64,000 nt of DNA from Flavobacterium sp. J49 (lineage in GTDB: Bacteria > Bacteroidota > Bacteroidia > Flavobacteriales > Flavobacteriaceae), in the NCBI RefSeq assembly GCF_011742145.1, contig NZ_JAAQQU010000105.1:124001-188000 (forward strand), written 5' to 3'. Both the position numbers and the translations under genes were made by a program. Each line of letters begins with the position of its first letter. Position 1 is the first letter of the stretch. The notes below the pieces were generated by a model. That model saw nothing but the letters and a program-made list of their open reading frames with translations. It did not search any database and was not told where the DNA came from. This document shows, piece by piece, positions 7,106 to 15,721 of this stretch.

Positions 7106-9715
7106 ATGAACATCAACAACTTAACAATCAAATCCCAAGAAGCTATTCAACAGGCGCAACTTATCGCCCAAAGCTTCGGTCACCAACAAATCGAAAACGA
7201 GCACCTTGTCAAAGGTATCTTGGAAGTCGATGAAAATGTGACGCCTTTTATATTAAAGAAACTCAACGTCAATGTTGATTTATTTAAAAAGATACTCGAC
7301 AGTACGCTACAAAGCTTCCCTAAAGTTTCCGGCGGCGATATTATGCTGTCTCGTGAAGCCAATACAGCTTTGAATGAAGCCAATATTATTGCCAAAAAAA
7401 GGAACGACGAATACGTTTCTATTGAACATTTATTACTGGCTATTTTTAAGTCGAAAAGCAAAGTCGCCCAAATCTTAAAAGACCAAGGTGTGACCGAAAA
7501 AGGATTGGAAGCAGCGATAGCCGAAATCAGAAAAGGAGAAAGAGTAACTTCTGCTTCTGCTGAAGAAACGTATAATGCGCTAAACAAATATGCTAAAAAC
7601 CTCAACGAACTGGCCCGAAACGGTAAGCTTGATCCGGTGATTGGTCGCGATGAAGAAATTCGAAGAGTATTGCAAATCTTGACGCGTCGTACTAAAAACA
7701 ACCCAATGCTTGTGGGTGAACCCGGCGTAGGTAAAACAGCCATAGCCGAAGGATTAGCGCACCGAATTGTAGACGGCGACGTACCCGAAAATTTAAAAGA
7801 CAAAATCGTTTACTCCTTAGATATGGGTGCGCTGATAGCCGGTGCCAAATACAAAGGTGAATTCGAGGAGCGTCTAAAATCCGTAGTAAAAGAAGTAACT
7901 TCTGCTGAAGGCGATATCGTACTGTTTATTGACGAAATCCATACTTTGGTTGGTGCCGGAGGTGGCGAAGGTGCAATGGATGCAGCTAATATTTTAAAAC
8001 CCGCGTTGGCTCGTGGAGAATTGAGAGCTATCGGAGCAACTACTTTGGATGAGTACCAAAAATACTTTGAGAAAGACAAAGCTTTAGAACGTCGCTTCCA
8101 AAAGGTAATGGTTGATGAACCGGATACCGAGAGCGCTATTTCCATCCTACGTGGTATCAAGGAGAAATATGAAACCCATCACAAAGTGCGCATCAAAGAC
8201 GATGCGATTATTGCGGCGGTGGAATTATCGCAACGTTATATTACCAATCGTTTCCTGCCCGACAAAGCCATTGACTTGATGGACGAAGCGGCTTCGAAAT
8301 TGCGCATGGAAATCAATTCCAAACCCGAAGAACTCGACGTATTGGATAGAAAGATTATGCAGTTGGAAATCGAGATTGAAGCCATAAAACGCGAGAATGA
8401 CGAAACTAAATTAAAAGGCTTAGGCTTAGACTTAGCCAACTTAAAAGAAGAACGCAATGAAATCTTTACCCGCTGGAAATCGGAGAAAGATGTAGTCGAT
8501 AACATCCAAGCAGTAAAACAAGAGATTGAAGACTTCAAACTGGAGGCCGAACGAGCCGAACGCGATGGTGATTATGGTAAAGTCGCCGAAATCCGTTATG
8601 GAAAAATCAAAGACGCTCAGGAACGTTTAGATGCATTGCAAACCCAATTGGCCGAAAACCAAGCCGGTACTTCCTTAATCAAAGAAGAAGTGACCCGTGA
8701 AGACATCGCTGAAGTGGTAGCTAAGTGGACCGGAGTTCCCGTAACCAAAATGCTCCAAGGCGAAAGAGAAAAACTACTGCGTTTGGAAGATGAATTGCAC
8801 CATCGTGTTGTAGGTCAGGAAGAAGCCATTGAAGCCATTAGCGATGCGGTGCGTCGAAGCCGTGCCGGATTACAAGACATGAAGAAACCTATTGGTACTT
8901 TCCTATTCCTTGGAACGACCGGTGTTGGTAAAACCGAATTGGCTAAAGCTTTAGCCGAATATTTATTCGACGATGAAAACGCCATGACGCGTATTGACAT
9001 GAGTGAATACCAAGAACGCCATAGTGTGAGTCGATTAGTCGGTGCGCCTCCGGGATACGTAGGTTATGACGAAGGTGGACAATTGACCGAAGCCGTGCGC
9101 AGAAAACCATATTCAGTTATCTTGTTAGATGAAATTGAAAAAGCACATCCGGATACGTTTAACATCTTATTGCAAGTGTTAGATGAAGGTCGATTAACAG
9201 ATAACAAAGGACGTTTGGCCGACTTTAAAAATACCATTATCATCATGACTTCCAACATGGGAAGCCATATCATACAAGAAAAATTTGAGAATCTAAAAGG
9301 AGGTATTGAAGCAGCTACCGAAGCGGCTAAAACAGAAGTTTTGGGTTTACTGAAACAAACGGTTCGACCGGAGTTTATCAACCGTATTGATGAGATTGTA
9401 ATGTTTACACCATTAACGGAGGCTAATATCAAACAGATTGTGGGCTTACAGTTGCAAAGTGTGACCAAAATGCTGGCGCAACAAAACATTACGATGGATG
9501 CCACACCGGAAGCGATTGCTTATTTGGCTGAAAAAGGTTATGACCCACAATTTGGAGCAAGACCGGTGAAGCGAGTAATACAACGCGAAGTCTTGAACCA
9601 ATTGTCTAAAGAAATCCTAGCCGGCAAAATCACTACGGATAGTATTATACTGCTGGATAGTTTTGACGGAAAGTTGGTATTTAGGAATCAAGTCGTTGAA
9701 TCGCTGAGCAACTGA
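7106..9715 (+). CDS. clpB: ATP-dependent disaggregase ClpB
   Basis: A cytosolic AAA+ hexameric chaperone that extracts polypeptides from aggregates together with DnaK. It has 869 residues, the usual length. In order: Clp N-domain repeats (1-145), first AAA module with Walker A GEPGVGKTA (about 204-212) and Walker B VLFIDEIHTL, a long charged coiled-coil middle domain (about 400-530) that separates ClpB from ClpA/ClpC, and a second AAA module with Walker A GTTGVGKTE (about 604). No ClpP-binding IGF/L loop is apparent, in keeping with a disaggregase. It is monocistronic, followed by a terminator. The last codons run into an octamer repeat. Confidence 0.97.
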   Translation: MNINNLTIKSQEAIQQAQLIAQSFGHQQIENEHLVKGILEVDENVTPFILKKLNVNVDLFKKILDSTLQSFPKVSGGDIMLSREANTALNEANIIAKKRNDEYVSIEHLLLAIFKSKSKVAQILKDQGVTEKGLEAAIAEIRKGERVTSASAEETYNALNKYAKNLNELARNGKLDPVIGRDEEIRRVLQILTRRTKNNPMLVGEPGVGKTAIAEGLAHRIVDGDVPENLKDKIVYSLDMGALIAGAKYKGEFEERLKSVVKEVTSAEGDIVLFIDEIHTLVGAGGGEGAMDAANILKPALARGELRAIGATTLDEYQKYFEKDKALERRFQKVMVDEPDTESAISILRGIKEKYETHHKVRIKDDAIIAAVELSQRYITNRFLPDKAIDLMDEAASKLRMEINSKPEELDVLDRKIMQLEIEIEAIKRENDETKLKGLGLDLANLKEERNEIFTRWKSEKDVVDNIQAVKQEIEDFKLEAERAERDGDYGKVAEIRYGKIKDAQERLDALQTQLAENQAGTSLIKEEVTREDIAEVVAKWTGVPVTKMLQGEREKLLRLEDELHHRVVGQEEAIEAISDAVRRSRAGLQDMKKPIGTFLFLGTTGVGKTELAKALAEYLFDDENAMTRIDMSEYQERHSVSRLVGAPPGYVGYDEGGQLTEAVRRKPYSVILLDEIEKAHPDTFNILLQVLDEGRLTDNKGRLADFKNTIIIMTSNMGSHIIQEKFENLKGGIEAATEAAKTEVLGLLKQTVRPEFINRIDEIVMFTPLTEANIKQIVGLQLQSVTKMLAQQNITMDATPEAIAYLAEKGYDPQFGARPVKRVIQREVLNQLSKEILAGKITTDSIILLDSFDGKLVFRNQVVESLSN

Positions 9716-9727
9716 GTGGCAGAGTTT
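9704..9727. repeat. Octamer repeat at the clpB 3' end
   Basis: Three units in phase, CTGAGCAA, CTGAGTGG, CAGAGTTT, spanning the clpB stop codon. This is the reverse-sense version of the CTCAGnnn arrays upstream of genes elsewhere, and it encodes part of the ClpB C-terminus (SLSN). Confidence 0.6.
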
Positions 9728-9768
9728 GAATTTTAAAGCTTGAAAGATATAGAGGTTAGTTTGATTGA

Positions 9769-9803
9769 AAACCCCAATGGTTGTAAAAACTGTTGGGGTT
9801 TTT
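9769..9803 (+). terminator. Rho-independent terminator of clpB
   Basis: AACCCCAA (9769-9777 area) and TTGGGGTT (9792-9800 area) form an 8-bp stem followed by a T-run. Confidence 0.8.
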
Positions 9804-9831
9804 CATAGCAATTTATCTCCTTTTCGGGTCA

Positions 9832-9919
9832 ACATGTGAATTTCAAAATTTAAAAAAAAAATTTTACAAGCCTTTCATTTCTAATATGTTCAATTTTACA
9901 CTACAACAAATAAGTTGTA
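9832..9919 (+). promoter_or_regulatory. Upstream region of the stress cluster: ACATGTGAAT motif and a TACAAC palindrome
   Basis: ACATGTGAAT at 9832-9841 recurs at 10686-10695 before the next transcription unit of the cluster. A palindrome TACAAC-N6-GTTGTA lies at 9902-9919, 18 bp before the start codon at 9937. No good TAnnTTTG box is visible, so a different sigma factor or a regulator may control this unit. Confidence 0.35.
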
Positions 9920-9936
9920 AATAAATTTTAAGTAAA

Positions 9937-10077
9937 ATGGAAAAAAATCAAAAAAACACTAGCCATCCAAAAAGCGATGACAAGTCAAATGAGAGATCAA
10001 ACAAGAATGTAAACGAAACAACAACAGCCAAAGAGACTGGTGAGAATTCAAAAAAAACAGTAAAGGCTAAAAAATAA
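9937..10077 (+). CDS. Small hydrophilic Lys/Asn/Thr-rich protein (46 aa)
   Basis: A short open frame of 46 codons, ATG at 9937 to TAA at 10077. The product has no hydrophobic segment and almost no large apolar residue; Lys, Asn, Thr, Ser and Glu dominate, so it is probably disordered. It ends 5 bp before the ATG of the YciF-like gene, and this spacing, with the lack of any other frame in the leader, argues for a translated first gene of the operon. Small, highly charged, stress-induced proteins of this look are common beside YciF-type genes. I do not recognise a named family. Confidence 0.55.
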   Translation: MEKNQKNTSHPKSDDKSNERSNKNVNETTTAKETGENSKKTVKAKK

Positions 10078-10082
10078 TCCAT

Positions 10083-10631
10083 ATGAAAGACAGTGCAATA
10101 ACTACAAGGCAAAAGCAATCTCACCCACCGATGAAGTCTTCACAACTGATGAAATTGTTTGTTGATGAATTGAAGGATATTTATTGGGCAGAAAAAGCTT
10201 TGACTAAAGCCATTCCTATAATGATTCAAAACGCGTCCTCTTTTGAATTGATTGAGGCGTTAACCGACCATCTCGAAGAAACCCACAACCAAGTGGAGCG
10301 TTTGAGACAAGTTTTTGAACTTATCGGAAAAAAGCCGGAAGCCAAAACTTGTAAAGCCATGCAAGGCTTAATAGAGGAAGCAACCGACATCATGAAATCC
10401 TGTGAAGAAGGACCAATGAGAGATGCCGGAATTATTTCGGCCGCACAAAAAGTGGAACATTACGAAATGGCCACCTATGGAACATTGCGTCAGTTTGGAG
10501 AAACCCTGAGTTTGACCCGAGTGGTTGTCTTGTTGGCCGCCACACTTCAGGAAGAAAAAGCAGCTGACGAAAAACTGTCCAGCGTAGCCATTGGTGCCGT
10601 TAATGTTGAAGCCGCTTCTGAAGAAGTATAA
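10083..10631 (+). CDS. YciE/YciF-type ferritin-like protein (DUF892)
   Basis: 182 residues, a four-helix ferritin-fold protein of the DUF892 family, made under general stress in other bacteria. Its biochemical role is unsettled. The signature starts at MKSSQLMKLFVDELKDIYWAE, with candidate di-metal ligands in DELKDIYWAE, HLEETHNQ, KVEHYEMA and QEEKAADE. The first 16 residues before MKSS are an unusual polar extension. An alternative ATG exists at 10131, but 10083 lies tightly behind the 46-codon gene and is preferred. It sits at the head of a cluster of stress and membrane genes. Confidence 0.85.
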   Translation: MKDSAITTRQKQSHPPMKSSQLMKLFVDELKDIYWAEKALTKAIPIMIQNASSFELIEALTDHLEETHNQVERLRQVFELIGKKPEAKTCKAMQGLIEEATDIMKSCEEGPMRDAGIISAAQKVEHYEMATYGTLRQFGETLSLTRVVVLLAATLQEEKAADEKLSSVAIGAVNVEAASEEV

Positions 10632-10685
10632 AAACATCGACGCCAAATTCAAACCGCTAGTAGGCAGCTTTAAGTAAAAACTTAA

Positions 10686-10695
10686 ACATGTGAAT
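10686..10695 (+). promoter_or_regulatory. Second ACATGTGAAT motif
   Basis: Exact 10-bp copy of the motif at 9832-9841, followed in both places by a similar tract (CTTACAAG here, TTTACAAG there). It lies 133 bp before the YtxH-protein start codon. Just before that gene, two TAAAGCTTT words repeat at about 10776-10797. Confidence 0.35.
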
Positions 10696-10827
10696 CTTAC
10701 AAGTTTAAACAAAATTCATATAAAGCATTTTACAGATAACAGGCTTAAATTTACAGAACAGTAGCATTACTGAATAAAGCTTTGGTAAAGCTTTACAATG
10801 AATAATAACAATTAAATAAAAACAATT

Positions 10828-11118
10828 ATGAGTACAGGAAAAGTAGTATTAGGAACATTGGCAGGTCTTGCCGTTGGTGCAGTTTTGGGAATCTTGTTTG
10901 CTCCCGAAAAAGGTTCAGTTACGCGCAAGCAAATTATGGACAAAGGAAATGATTATGCTGATGATGTAAAATCAAAATACAAAGAGTTTGCAGATTCTAT
11001 ATCAGAAAAGTTTCAAAGCGCCAAAAATGAGGCACAAGGACTGGCCGAAAATGGAAAAGCCAAATTTGAAGATTTAAAAAAAGATGCCGGTAATGCGATA
11101 TCTAGTTATAAATCATAA
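10828..11118 (+). CDS. YtxH domain-containing protein
   Basis: 96 residues. A Gly/Ala-rich hydrophobic segment (GTLAGLAVGAVLGILFAP, about residues 8-25) followed by the family hallmark APEKGSVTRKQI and a long amphipathic helix rich in Lys, Ala, Glu and Asp. This is the YtxH layout, seen in stress- and phosphate-starvation-induced proteins of unknown mechanism. It is probably a membrane-associated coiled coil. It starts an apparent four-gene unit (10828-12796) with gaps of 11 bp, a 4-bp overlap and 18 bp. Confidence 0.85.
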   Translation: MSTGKVVLGTLAGLAVGAVLGILFAPEKGSVTRKQIMDKGNDYADDVKSKYKEFADSISEKFQSAKNEAQGLAENGKAKFEDLKKDAGNAISSYKS

Positions 11119-11129
11119 ATAGGCCTATT

Positions 11130-11483
11130 ATGACTGACAATGCAACACCCATAGAAACACTTTTTGAGCGCGCTCAAGATTACAGTAAATCTACCATCAA
11201 ACTGCTTAAGCTCAATGCTATAGACAAGTCGGCAGATGTTGTATCTTCCTTGTTAGCTCGTCTTGCTGTTGTCATGACCGTTGTATTGTCGGTTATAATT
11301 ATTAATATAGGCATATCTATTTGGTTGGGTAAGTTACTTGGCGAAATATTTTATGGCTTTTTTATCATCGGTGGATTCTATGCGCTTTTAGCATTGATGC
11401 TCCACATTTACCGATACCAATGGATTAAACATCCTATCAGCAATTCGATTGTTAAAAAAATGATGAAAGAAAAAATGTTGTGA
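11130..11483 (+). CDS. Holin-X/DUF1469-like membrane protein
   Basis: 117 residues with two predicted membrane helices (about 42-65 and 70-92) and the basic C-terminal tail IVKKMMKEKML. The layout resembles the phage-holin-superfamily membrane proteins common behind YtxH genes. Despite the name these are usually chromosomal, not lytic. The N-terminal ~30 residues form a polar helix. Its GTGA overlap with the next gene indicates translational coupling. The assignment rests on hydropathy and context rather than a decisive motif. Confidence 0.65.
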   Translation: MTDNATPIETLFERAQDYSKSTIKLLKLNAIDKSADVVSSLLARLAVVMTVVLSVIIINIGISIWLGKLLGEIFYGFFIIGGFYALLALMLHIYRYQWIKHPISNSIVKKMMKEKML

Positions 11484-11863
11484 AAACCAATAACGAAACC
11501 GAAGAATTAAACCAACTGATTCTTGTTGCCCAAGAACAAAACGAAAGCGACCTGAGAGAACTCAAAGCGCAATTTCAACTGACGTATGATAGTTTGAAAC
11601 CCTCTAACATTATCAAAAACGTCTTCCAAAGTGTTATTAACACTCCCGATATCAAAGACAATTTGGTAAGCGCTGCTATTGGTCTGACTTCCGGAATCGT
11701 GGGCAAAAAACTCATTGTAGGAAGTTCTAACAGTCCGGCTAGAAAAGTACTTGGAACAGTACTTCAATTTGCGGTAACCAACTGGGTTTCCAAATATAGC
11801 ATAGGCTTTTCAACTATTGCCGGCAATCTGTTTAAAAGTTTCTTCGACAAACAAAAGCAGTAA
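11480..11863 (+). CDS. Unknown protein coupled to the holin-like gene
   Basis: 127 residues starting at a GTG (11480) that overlaps the previous stop by 4 bp. No other in-frame start exists before the conserved-looking part. The N-terminal third is an acidic, Gln/Glu-rich helix; the middle has a glycine-rich apolar stretch (LVSAAIGLTSGIVGKKLIVG) that could be membrane-associated. The C-terminus is apolar/basic. No family recognised. Its fixed place between the holin-like and YihY genes suggests a shared role in envelope stress, which is inference. Confidence 0.7.
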   Translation: MKTNNETEELNQLILVAQEQNESDLRELKAQFQLTYDSLKPSNIIKNVFQSVINTPDIKDNLVSAAIGLTSGIVGKKLIVGSSNSPARKVLGTVLQFAVTNWVSKYSIGFSTIAGNLFKSFFDKQKQ

Positions 11864-11881
11864 AACCAACCTCAAAAAGGA

Positions 11882-12796
11882 ATGACTACCCGATTCAATA
11901 ATTTCTTTACCATACTAAAAATCACTTTTCAAAAATGGTGGGAAAGAGATCCTTTTAAAGAAAGTGCTGTCATCGCTTATTATGCCATCTTTGCCTTGCC
12001 GGGATTACTGGTTGTAATCATAACGCTGGCTGGTTATTTTTTTGGACAAGAAGCTGTAAACGGGCAAATAACCGGACAGTTTACTGCCGTTATGGGTTCC
12101 GATACGGCTCTTCAAATTCAAGACATCATTACTAAAGCGACCCAATCCAGAAACACCGTTTGGAATACTGTCATTGGTATTACTACCATTTTAGTGGGCG
12201 CTACCGGAGTCTTTGTAGAGTTCCAGAAATCTCTAAATAAAATTTGGAACGTTCAAGCCGATGTCTCCAAATCGGGCATAGAAAGTTTTCTTAAAACAAG
12301 GCTATTCTCCTTTGGCGTTATTATAGCTATGGCTTTTATCCTTATCATCTCTTTGGTCATCTCAGCGGCACTTGCGGCACTGAGCAATTTGATTACCCAT
12401 TACTTCTCTACCCTATTTTTAGTGGTACTTCAATTCATTAATTTTATGGTTTCGCTTGGTGTATTGGCTTTACTGTTCGCCGTAATGTTTAAATTCTTTC
12501 CCGATGCCAAAATAAAATGGAGACATGTTTGGGTAGGTTCGCTTGTAACCGCACTATTGTTTGAAATAGGCAAATTTGGTTTAGGCCTTTACTTTGGTCA
12601 AGCCAATCCCGGTTCGGGTTATGGTGCTGCCGGTTCTATCATCTTGATCCTTCTTTGGGCATCCTATTCATCTATGATTGTTTTTTTTGGGGCCGAATTT
12701 ACCCACATCTATGCCGAAAAAACAGACGGCAAAATCCCGCCCGACGAACATGCGGTTAAGGTGGTGGAGGTAAAAACGAAAGTGGTTAAGGAATAG
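11882..12796 (+). CDS. YihY/BrkB family inner-membrane protein
   Basis: 304 residues with about six membrane helices. Family features are ESAVIAYYAIFALPGLLVVI near the N-terminus, the FVEFQKSLNKIWNV motif after helix 2, and a C-terminal GAAGSIILILLWASYSSMIVFFGAEFT segment with the conserved Gly, Tyr and Glu/His. Family members were once mislabelled as ribonuclease BN; their actual function is unknown. The tail (after about 285) is charged and cytosolic. It is the last gene of the stress-type unit, 18 bp behind the preceding gene. Confidence 0.88.
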   Translation: MTTRFNNFFTILKITFQKWWERDPFKESAVIAYYAIFALPGLLVVIITLAGYFFGQEAVNGQITGQFTAVMGSDTALQIQDIITKATQSRNTVWNTVIGITTILVGATGVFVEFQKSLNKIWNVQADVSKSGIESFLKTRLFSFGVIIAMAFILIISLVISAALAALSNLITHYFSTLFLVVLQFINFMVSLGVLALLFAVMFKFFPDAKIKWRHVWVGSLVTALLFEIGKFGLGLYFGQANPGSGYGAAGSIILILLWASYSSMIVFFGAEFTHIYAEKTDGKIPPDEHAVKVVEVKTKVVKE

Positions 12797-12932
12797 TGCA
12801 ATTAAGCAATAATAACTATTCGCAATCGCTAAGCCTATGTTAAACTAATGGCTATTGGCTAATTACTATTACTTGTAACAATTTCCTCCTTTTCCCTACT
12901 AATCCCCAAAATCATCAATCAAAATCAATCAC

Positions 12933-13727
12933 ATGAAAAACTACATTTCGCTCTCAGCGCTATGCCTAATCGTCATGAGCTGTACTCCATTCAAACCGGC
13001 TATTAGCAATGCCGACATCAATACCCTAACCGAATATAAAGTCAAAGGCCGGCAAGGTATTTTAATCAATCAGAAACTAAGTTTTGGCGAGTATACTACT
13101 TCTAAAGTAAAACGCTCTTGGACCAAAGGCGGCAATACCCGTGTACCTGTATCGGTTTCGCCGGTTGTCGATTTTCTTTACCCCGAGATTCTTACGGTAG
13201 AAAACAAAGACCGTTACCAAACTTTTGGTTTCCAAATGAAAGACGGCCTGCAAAACAGTACCGATGTATATGCAGCTACCGACTTTGCTTCTGAACAACT
13301 TTTGGTAGGTAACAATCCGAATAGTATCGTTAATATCATTAAAGACATTACCGGCAAAGGAATTGACCAGTCTTATATGTTTTACGCACAAGTATTTGTA
13401 AACCAAGACAACAAACCTTGGGAATTGGTGCTTGACAATACAGCATCGCAAAAGGATGCCAAGCAATATGTGGGCTACTTTGGTTATGACCAAACCCGAT
13501 ACTACAGTCTAAAACCCATTACCGAATTACAAACCAGTAAAGGTCCAAAACCCATTTGGATGGGTTCAGTAGGCTACGAAATATGCAATCCGGCCAACCA
13601 AGCCGTAGCTGCTGTTTCCTTAATGGATAACGGACTCGTTTACCTCGCTGCTACCAACCCGGAAGAACGTTTTTTATTAGCCAACTTATGCGCAACCATA
13701 CTTTTACAACAAGATATCGCTGAATAG
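12933..13727 (+). CDS. Lipoprotein of unknown function
   Basis: 264 residues. The signal peptide ends in lipobox IVMSC (Cys17), so it is envelope-anchored. The mature region starts with a beta-rich segment and has no recognisable enzymatic motif. The sequence is rich in Asn, Gln and aromatic residues, as in many Bacteroidota surface lipoproteins. It is transcribed alone. The upstream 136-bp gap contains no clear promoter box. Convergent with the next gene, with 20 bp between stops. The function is not predictable from the sequence. Confidence 0.8.
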   Translation: MKNYISLSALCLIVMSCTPFKPAISNADINTLTEYKVKGRQGILINQKLSFGEYTTSKVKRSWTKGGNTRVPVSVSPVVDFLYPEILTVENKDRYQTFGFQMKDGLQNSTDVYAATDFASEQLLVGNNPNSIVNIIKDITGKGIDQSYMFYAQVFVNQDNKPWELVLDNTASQKDAKQYVGYFGYDQTRYYSLKPITELQTSKGPKPIWMGSVGYEICNPANQAVAAVSLMDNGLVYLAATNPEERFLLANLCATILLQQDIAE

Positions 13728-13747
13728 ATAAATCGGTGCAAAACGAA

Positions 13748-14170
13748 TTATTGTGTAAACGCTTTACACCTTTCCCCTTGTATAAACATTTTCAAACTAT
13801 TGAAATGAATGGTAAACGGAACAGTCTTCCAATAGCGCTCTTCTTCGTTTTCGGGGTTGGTGTATAAGTACCAAAGTATGTAGGCTGCATTGTCAAAACC
13901 TTTTTTAAACAAAGGTTCACCGACTTCATTGCACTCTATGCCCCAGGTGACTGCTTTTTTTGGTTGTTCGTGCAATTGGTACAAGCCGGTCCCGTTACCG
14001 TTTAATTCTACTGTAGGTTCAGCTCCATTAAAAAAATAAGTACCGGTAATGGGATAACCAATATCGGTGGTAAGATAATGAATGCCGTCTTTGGCTTCGA
14101 TTTTAGTTTGAGCAAAACTGTTGGACGCAAACACCAACCAAACAACTAGGAGTGCATTTTTTGACTTCAT
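13748..14170 (-). CDS. Small secreted protein of unknown function
   Basis: 140 residues. N-terminal signal peptide (LLVVWLVFASNSFAQ) with a type I cleavage site after SFA-Q, so probably periplasmic. The mature part contains short beta-strand-like segments (TDIGYPITGTYFFNG; ELNGNGTGLYQLHEQ) and two cysteines. No domain recognised. It is divergent from the acidic lipoprotein gene at 14348, and the 177-bp gap between them holds the promoters for both, although neither shows a perfect TAnnTTTG box. Confidence 0.75.
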   Translation of the reverse strand: MKSKNALLVVWLVFASNSFAQTKIEAKDGIHYLTTDIGYPITGTYFFNGAEPTVELNGNGTGLYQLHEQPKKAVTWGIECNEVGEPLFKKGFDNAAYILWYLYTNPENEEERYWKTVPFTIHFNSLKMFIQGERCKAFTQ

Positions 14171-14347
14171 ATGTTATCAATTTACTTTGAAATAAAAATA
14201 AAAACTATTCAAAGTTGTTCATCGTTGCTTTCCAATTAGTTATGAACAGTTTAGGGAAACAAATGTTTATTTCTTCAAAAAAGTAGATTTTGAAATAGGG
14301 TATTTAGTCTTGGGCTTGTTTTACACCAAACTCTAAATTTATATGGT

Positions 14348-15073
14348 ATGAAAAAATTAAAAAATTTATTAGGAATTATGACTTTGTTAATTGTACTGGC
14401 TTCGTGTTCAAATGACAGCGGCAGTGCAGAAAACACAGTGAATATTATAGCCCGAGCAACCTACTCGCCATCAGCCAACAGATCTGCTTTGAACGGAGAT
14501 GTAGTTTTGACCAGTTTTAAAATTAATTTAAGAGAGATTGAATTTGAGTTCGCGGAGAACAGCAATGACGATGATGATAACTCCAATGGTGATTCTGACG
14601 ATGACGGATTTTATGATAGCGATGATGAGTTTGAATTATACGGTCCGTTTGAACTAGACCTTTTAAACCAAAATGCCCCTGTAACTACAGTGACTATTCC
14701 GAATGGTACTTATGAAGAAGTAGAATTCAAATTGCACAAAAGCACCAACAGTGCTTCTGCCATGTATAACAAATCAATTGAAATTACCGGAACAATTAAT
14801 GGCACTCCATTTATTTTTTGGCACGACATAGACGAAGACTTCGAAATTGACTACGAAGATGCCAATCAAAATTTGATAGTGAGCAACAATTCCTATGATT
14901 TAGTTTTCAATTTCGATTTAAACCAAGTATTGAGCCAAGTTGACTTAAGTAGTGCTGTTGACGGTGATGGTGATGGAGTTATTGAAATTGGCCCAAATGA
15001 TGCCGACGGCAACCAAGCTTTGGCGAACCTTATAGAAAACAGCATAGAAGATTCATGCGACTTAGACGATTAA
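14348..15073 (+). CDS. Acidic lipoprotein, DUF4382-like
   Basis: 241 residues with lipobox VLASCS (Cys21). The mature protein is strikingly acidic: a run of Asp/Asn around residues 77-96 (NDDDDNSNGDSDDDG) and DGDGDGVIEI near residue 206, which resembles a calcium-binding EF-hand loop. The central region is beta-rich and ends in the paired residues SCDLDD. The general layout resembles DUF4382-type carbohydrate-or-ion-binding lipoproteins, which is a loose match. Calcium binding is inferred from the DxDxDG loop only. A terminator follows directly. Confidence 0.75.
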   Translation: MKKLKNLLGIMTLLIVLASCSNDSGSAENTVNIIARATYSPSANRSALNGDVVLTSFKINLREIEFEFAENSNDDDDNSNGDSDDDGFYDSDDEFELYGPFELDLLNQNAPVTTVTIPNGTYEEVEFKLHKSTNSASAMYNKSIEITGTINGTPFIFWHDIDEDFEIDYEDANQNLIVSNNSYDLVFNFDLNQVLSQVDLSSAVDGDGDGVIEIGPNDADGNQALANLIENSIEDSCDLDD

Positions 15074-15101
15074 TGTTTTTTTGAGATTAAAGTTAAGTAT
15101 G

Positions 15102-15138
15102 GTCCCAACGTATTGAAATGCGTTGGGGCTTTTTTTTT
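15102..15138 (+). terminator. Rho-independent terminator
   Basis: CCCAACG (15104-15110) and CGTTGGG (15121-15127) form a perfect stem around TATTGAAATG, followed by a run of nine T. Confidence 0.85.
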
Positions 15139-15227
15139 GTGAAAGAACTCAAAATTCTAAAGGAAAACTTCACCCCTAAAACTTTCCAACATTTTATTAT
15201 ATTAGCTATCACTAAAAACCATACTGT

Positions 15228-15644
15228 ATGAAAACCCCATTCCTACTATTAGCCTTTTTATTGGCGATGACAACCACACAAAGTCAAACCATCGACGAAA
15301 CCTTAATTACCGGCCAATGGAAAGTAAAAAAAGCCATAGCCCTCAAAGATGCCGACAAGCCCGAAACCAAAGAACTGGTTGCCGGTTTTCAAAAAGCTAC
15401 TTATCATTTCAATGCCGACCACAGCTTTGCCTTTGAAACCAAAAGCAATTCCAAAATGATGCAGCAACTTGAAAAACTGTTCCAAAAAAACCAATGGATA
15501 TTCGATAAAAAGAAAAAGCAAATCAAAGTCGGGCTCAAAAAAGAAGGCTATTCCAATATCACTTTTATAATAAGTGTTAAGGATAAGAAAATCATCTTTC
15601 TCATTGATGATGCCCAAATTGAAATGGTTATGAAAAAGCAATAA
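15228..15644 (+). CDS. Secreted lipocalin-like protein, unknown function
   Basis: 138 residues with a signal peptide ending near TTTQSQ. The first mature motif, ITGQWKVKKAI, and the pattern of alternating strands (YHFNADHSFAFET, QWIFDKKKKQIKV, FIISVKDKKIIFLI) resemble the small lipocalin-like domains frequent in Bacteroidota secreted proteins. It is basic overall (many Lys). No ligand can be inferred. The gene stands alone between a terminator and the L,D-transpeptidase gene 77 bp downstream. Confidence 0.7.
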   Translation: MKTPFLLLAFLLAMTTTQSQTIDETLITGQWKVKKAIALKDADKPETKELVAGFQKATYHFNADHSFAFETKSNSKMMQQLEKLFQKNQWIFDKKKKQIKVGLKKEGYSNITFIISVKDKKIIFLIDDAQIEMVMKKQ

Positions 15645-15721
15645 GCCCGTCTGATAATATCATAACTATTCACCAAAATTATATAACACTTTATTTCCAT
15701 TCTTAACCGAATTTTACTACT

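Noticed and set aside
11130..11483. Prophage holin
   Set aside because: No endolysin, capsid or integrase genes nearby; such proteins are common chromosomal partners of YtxH genes.
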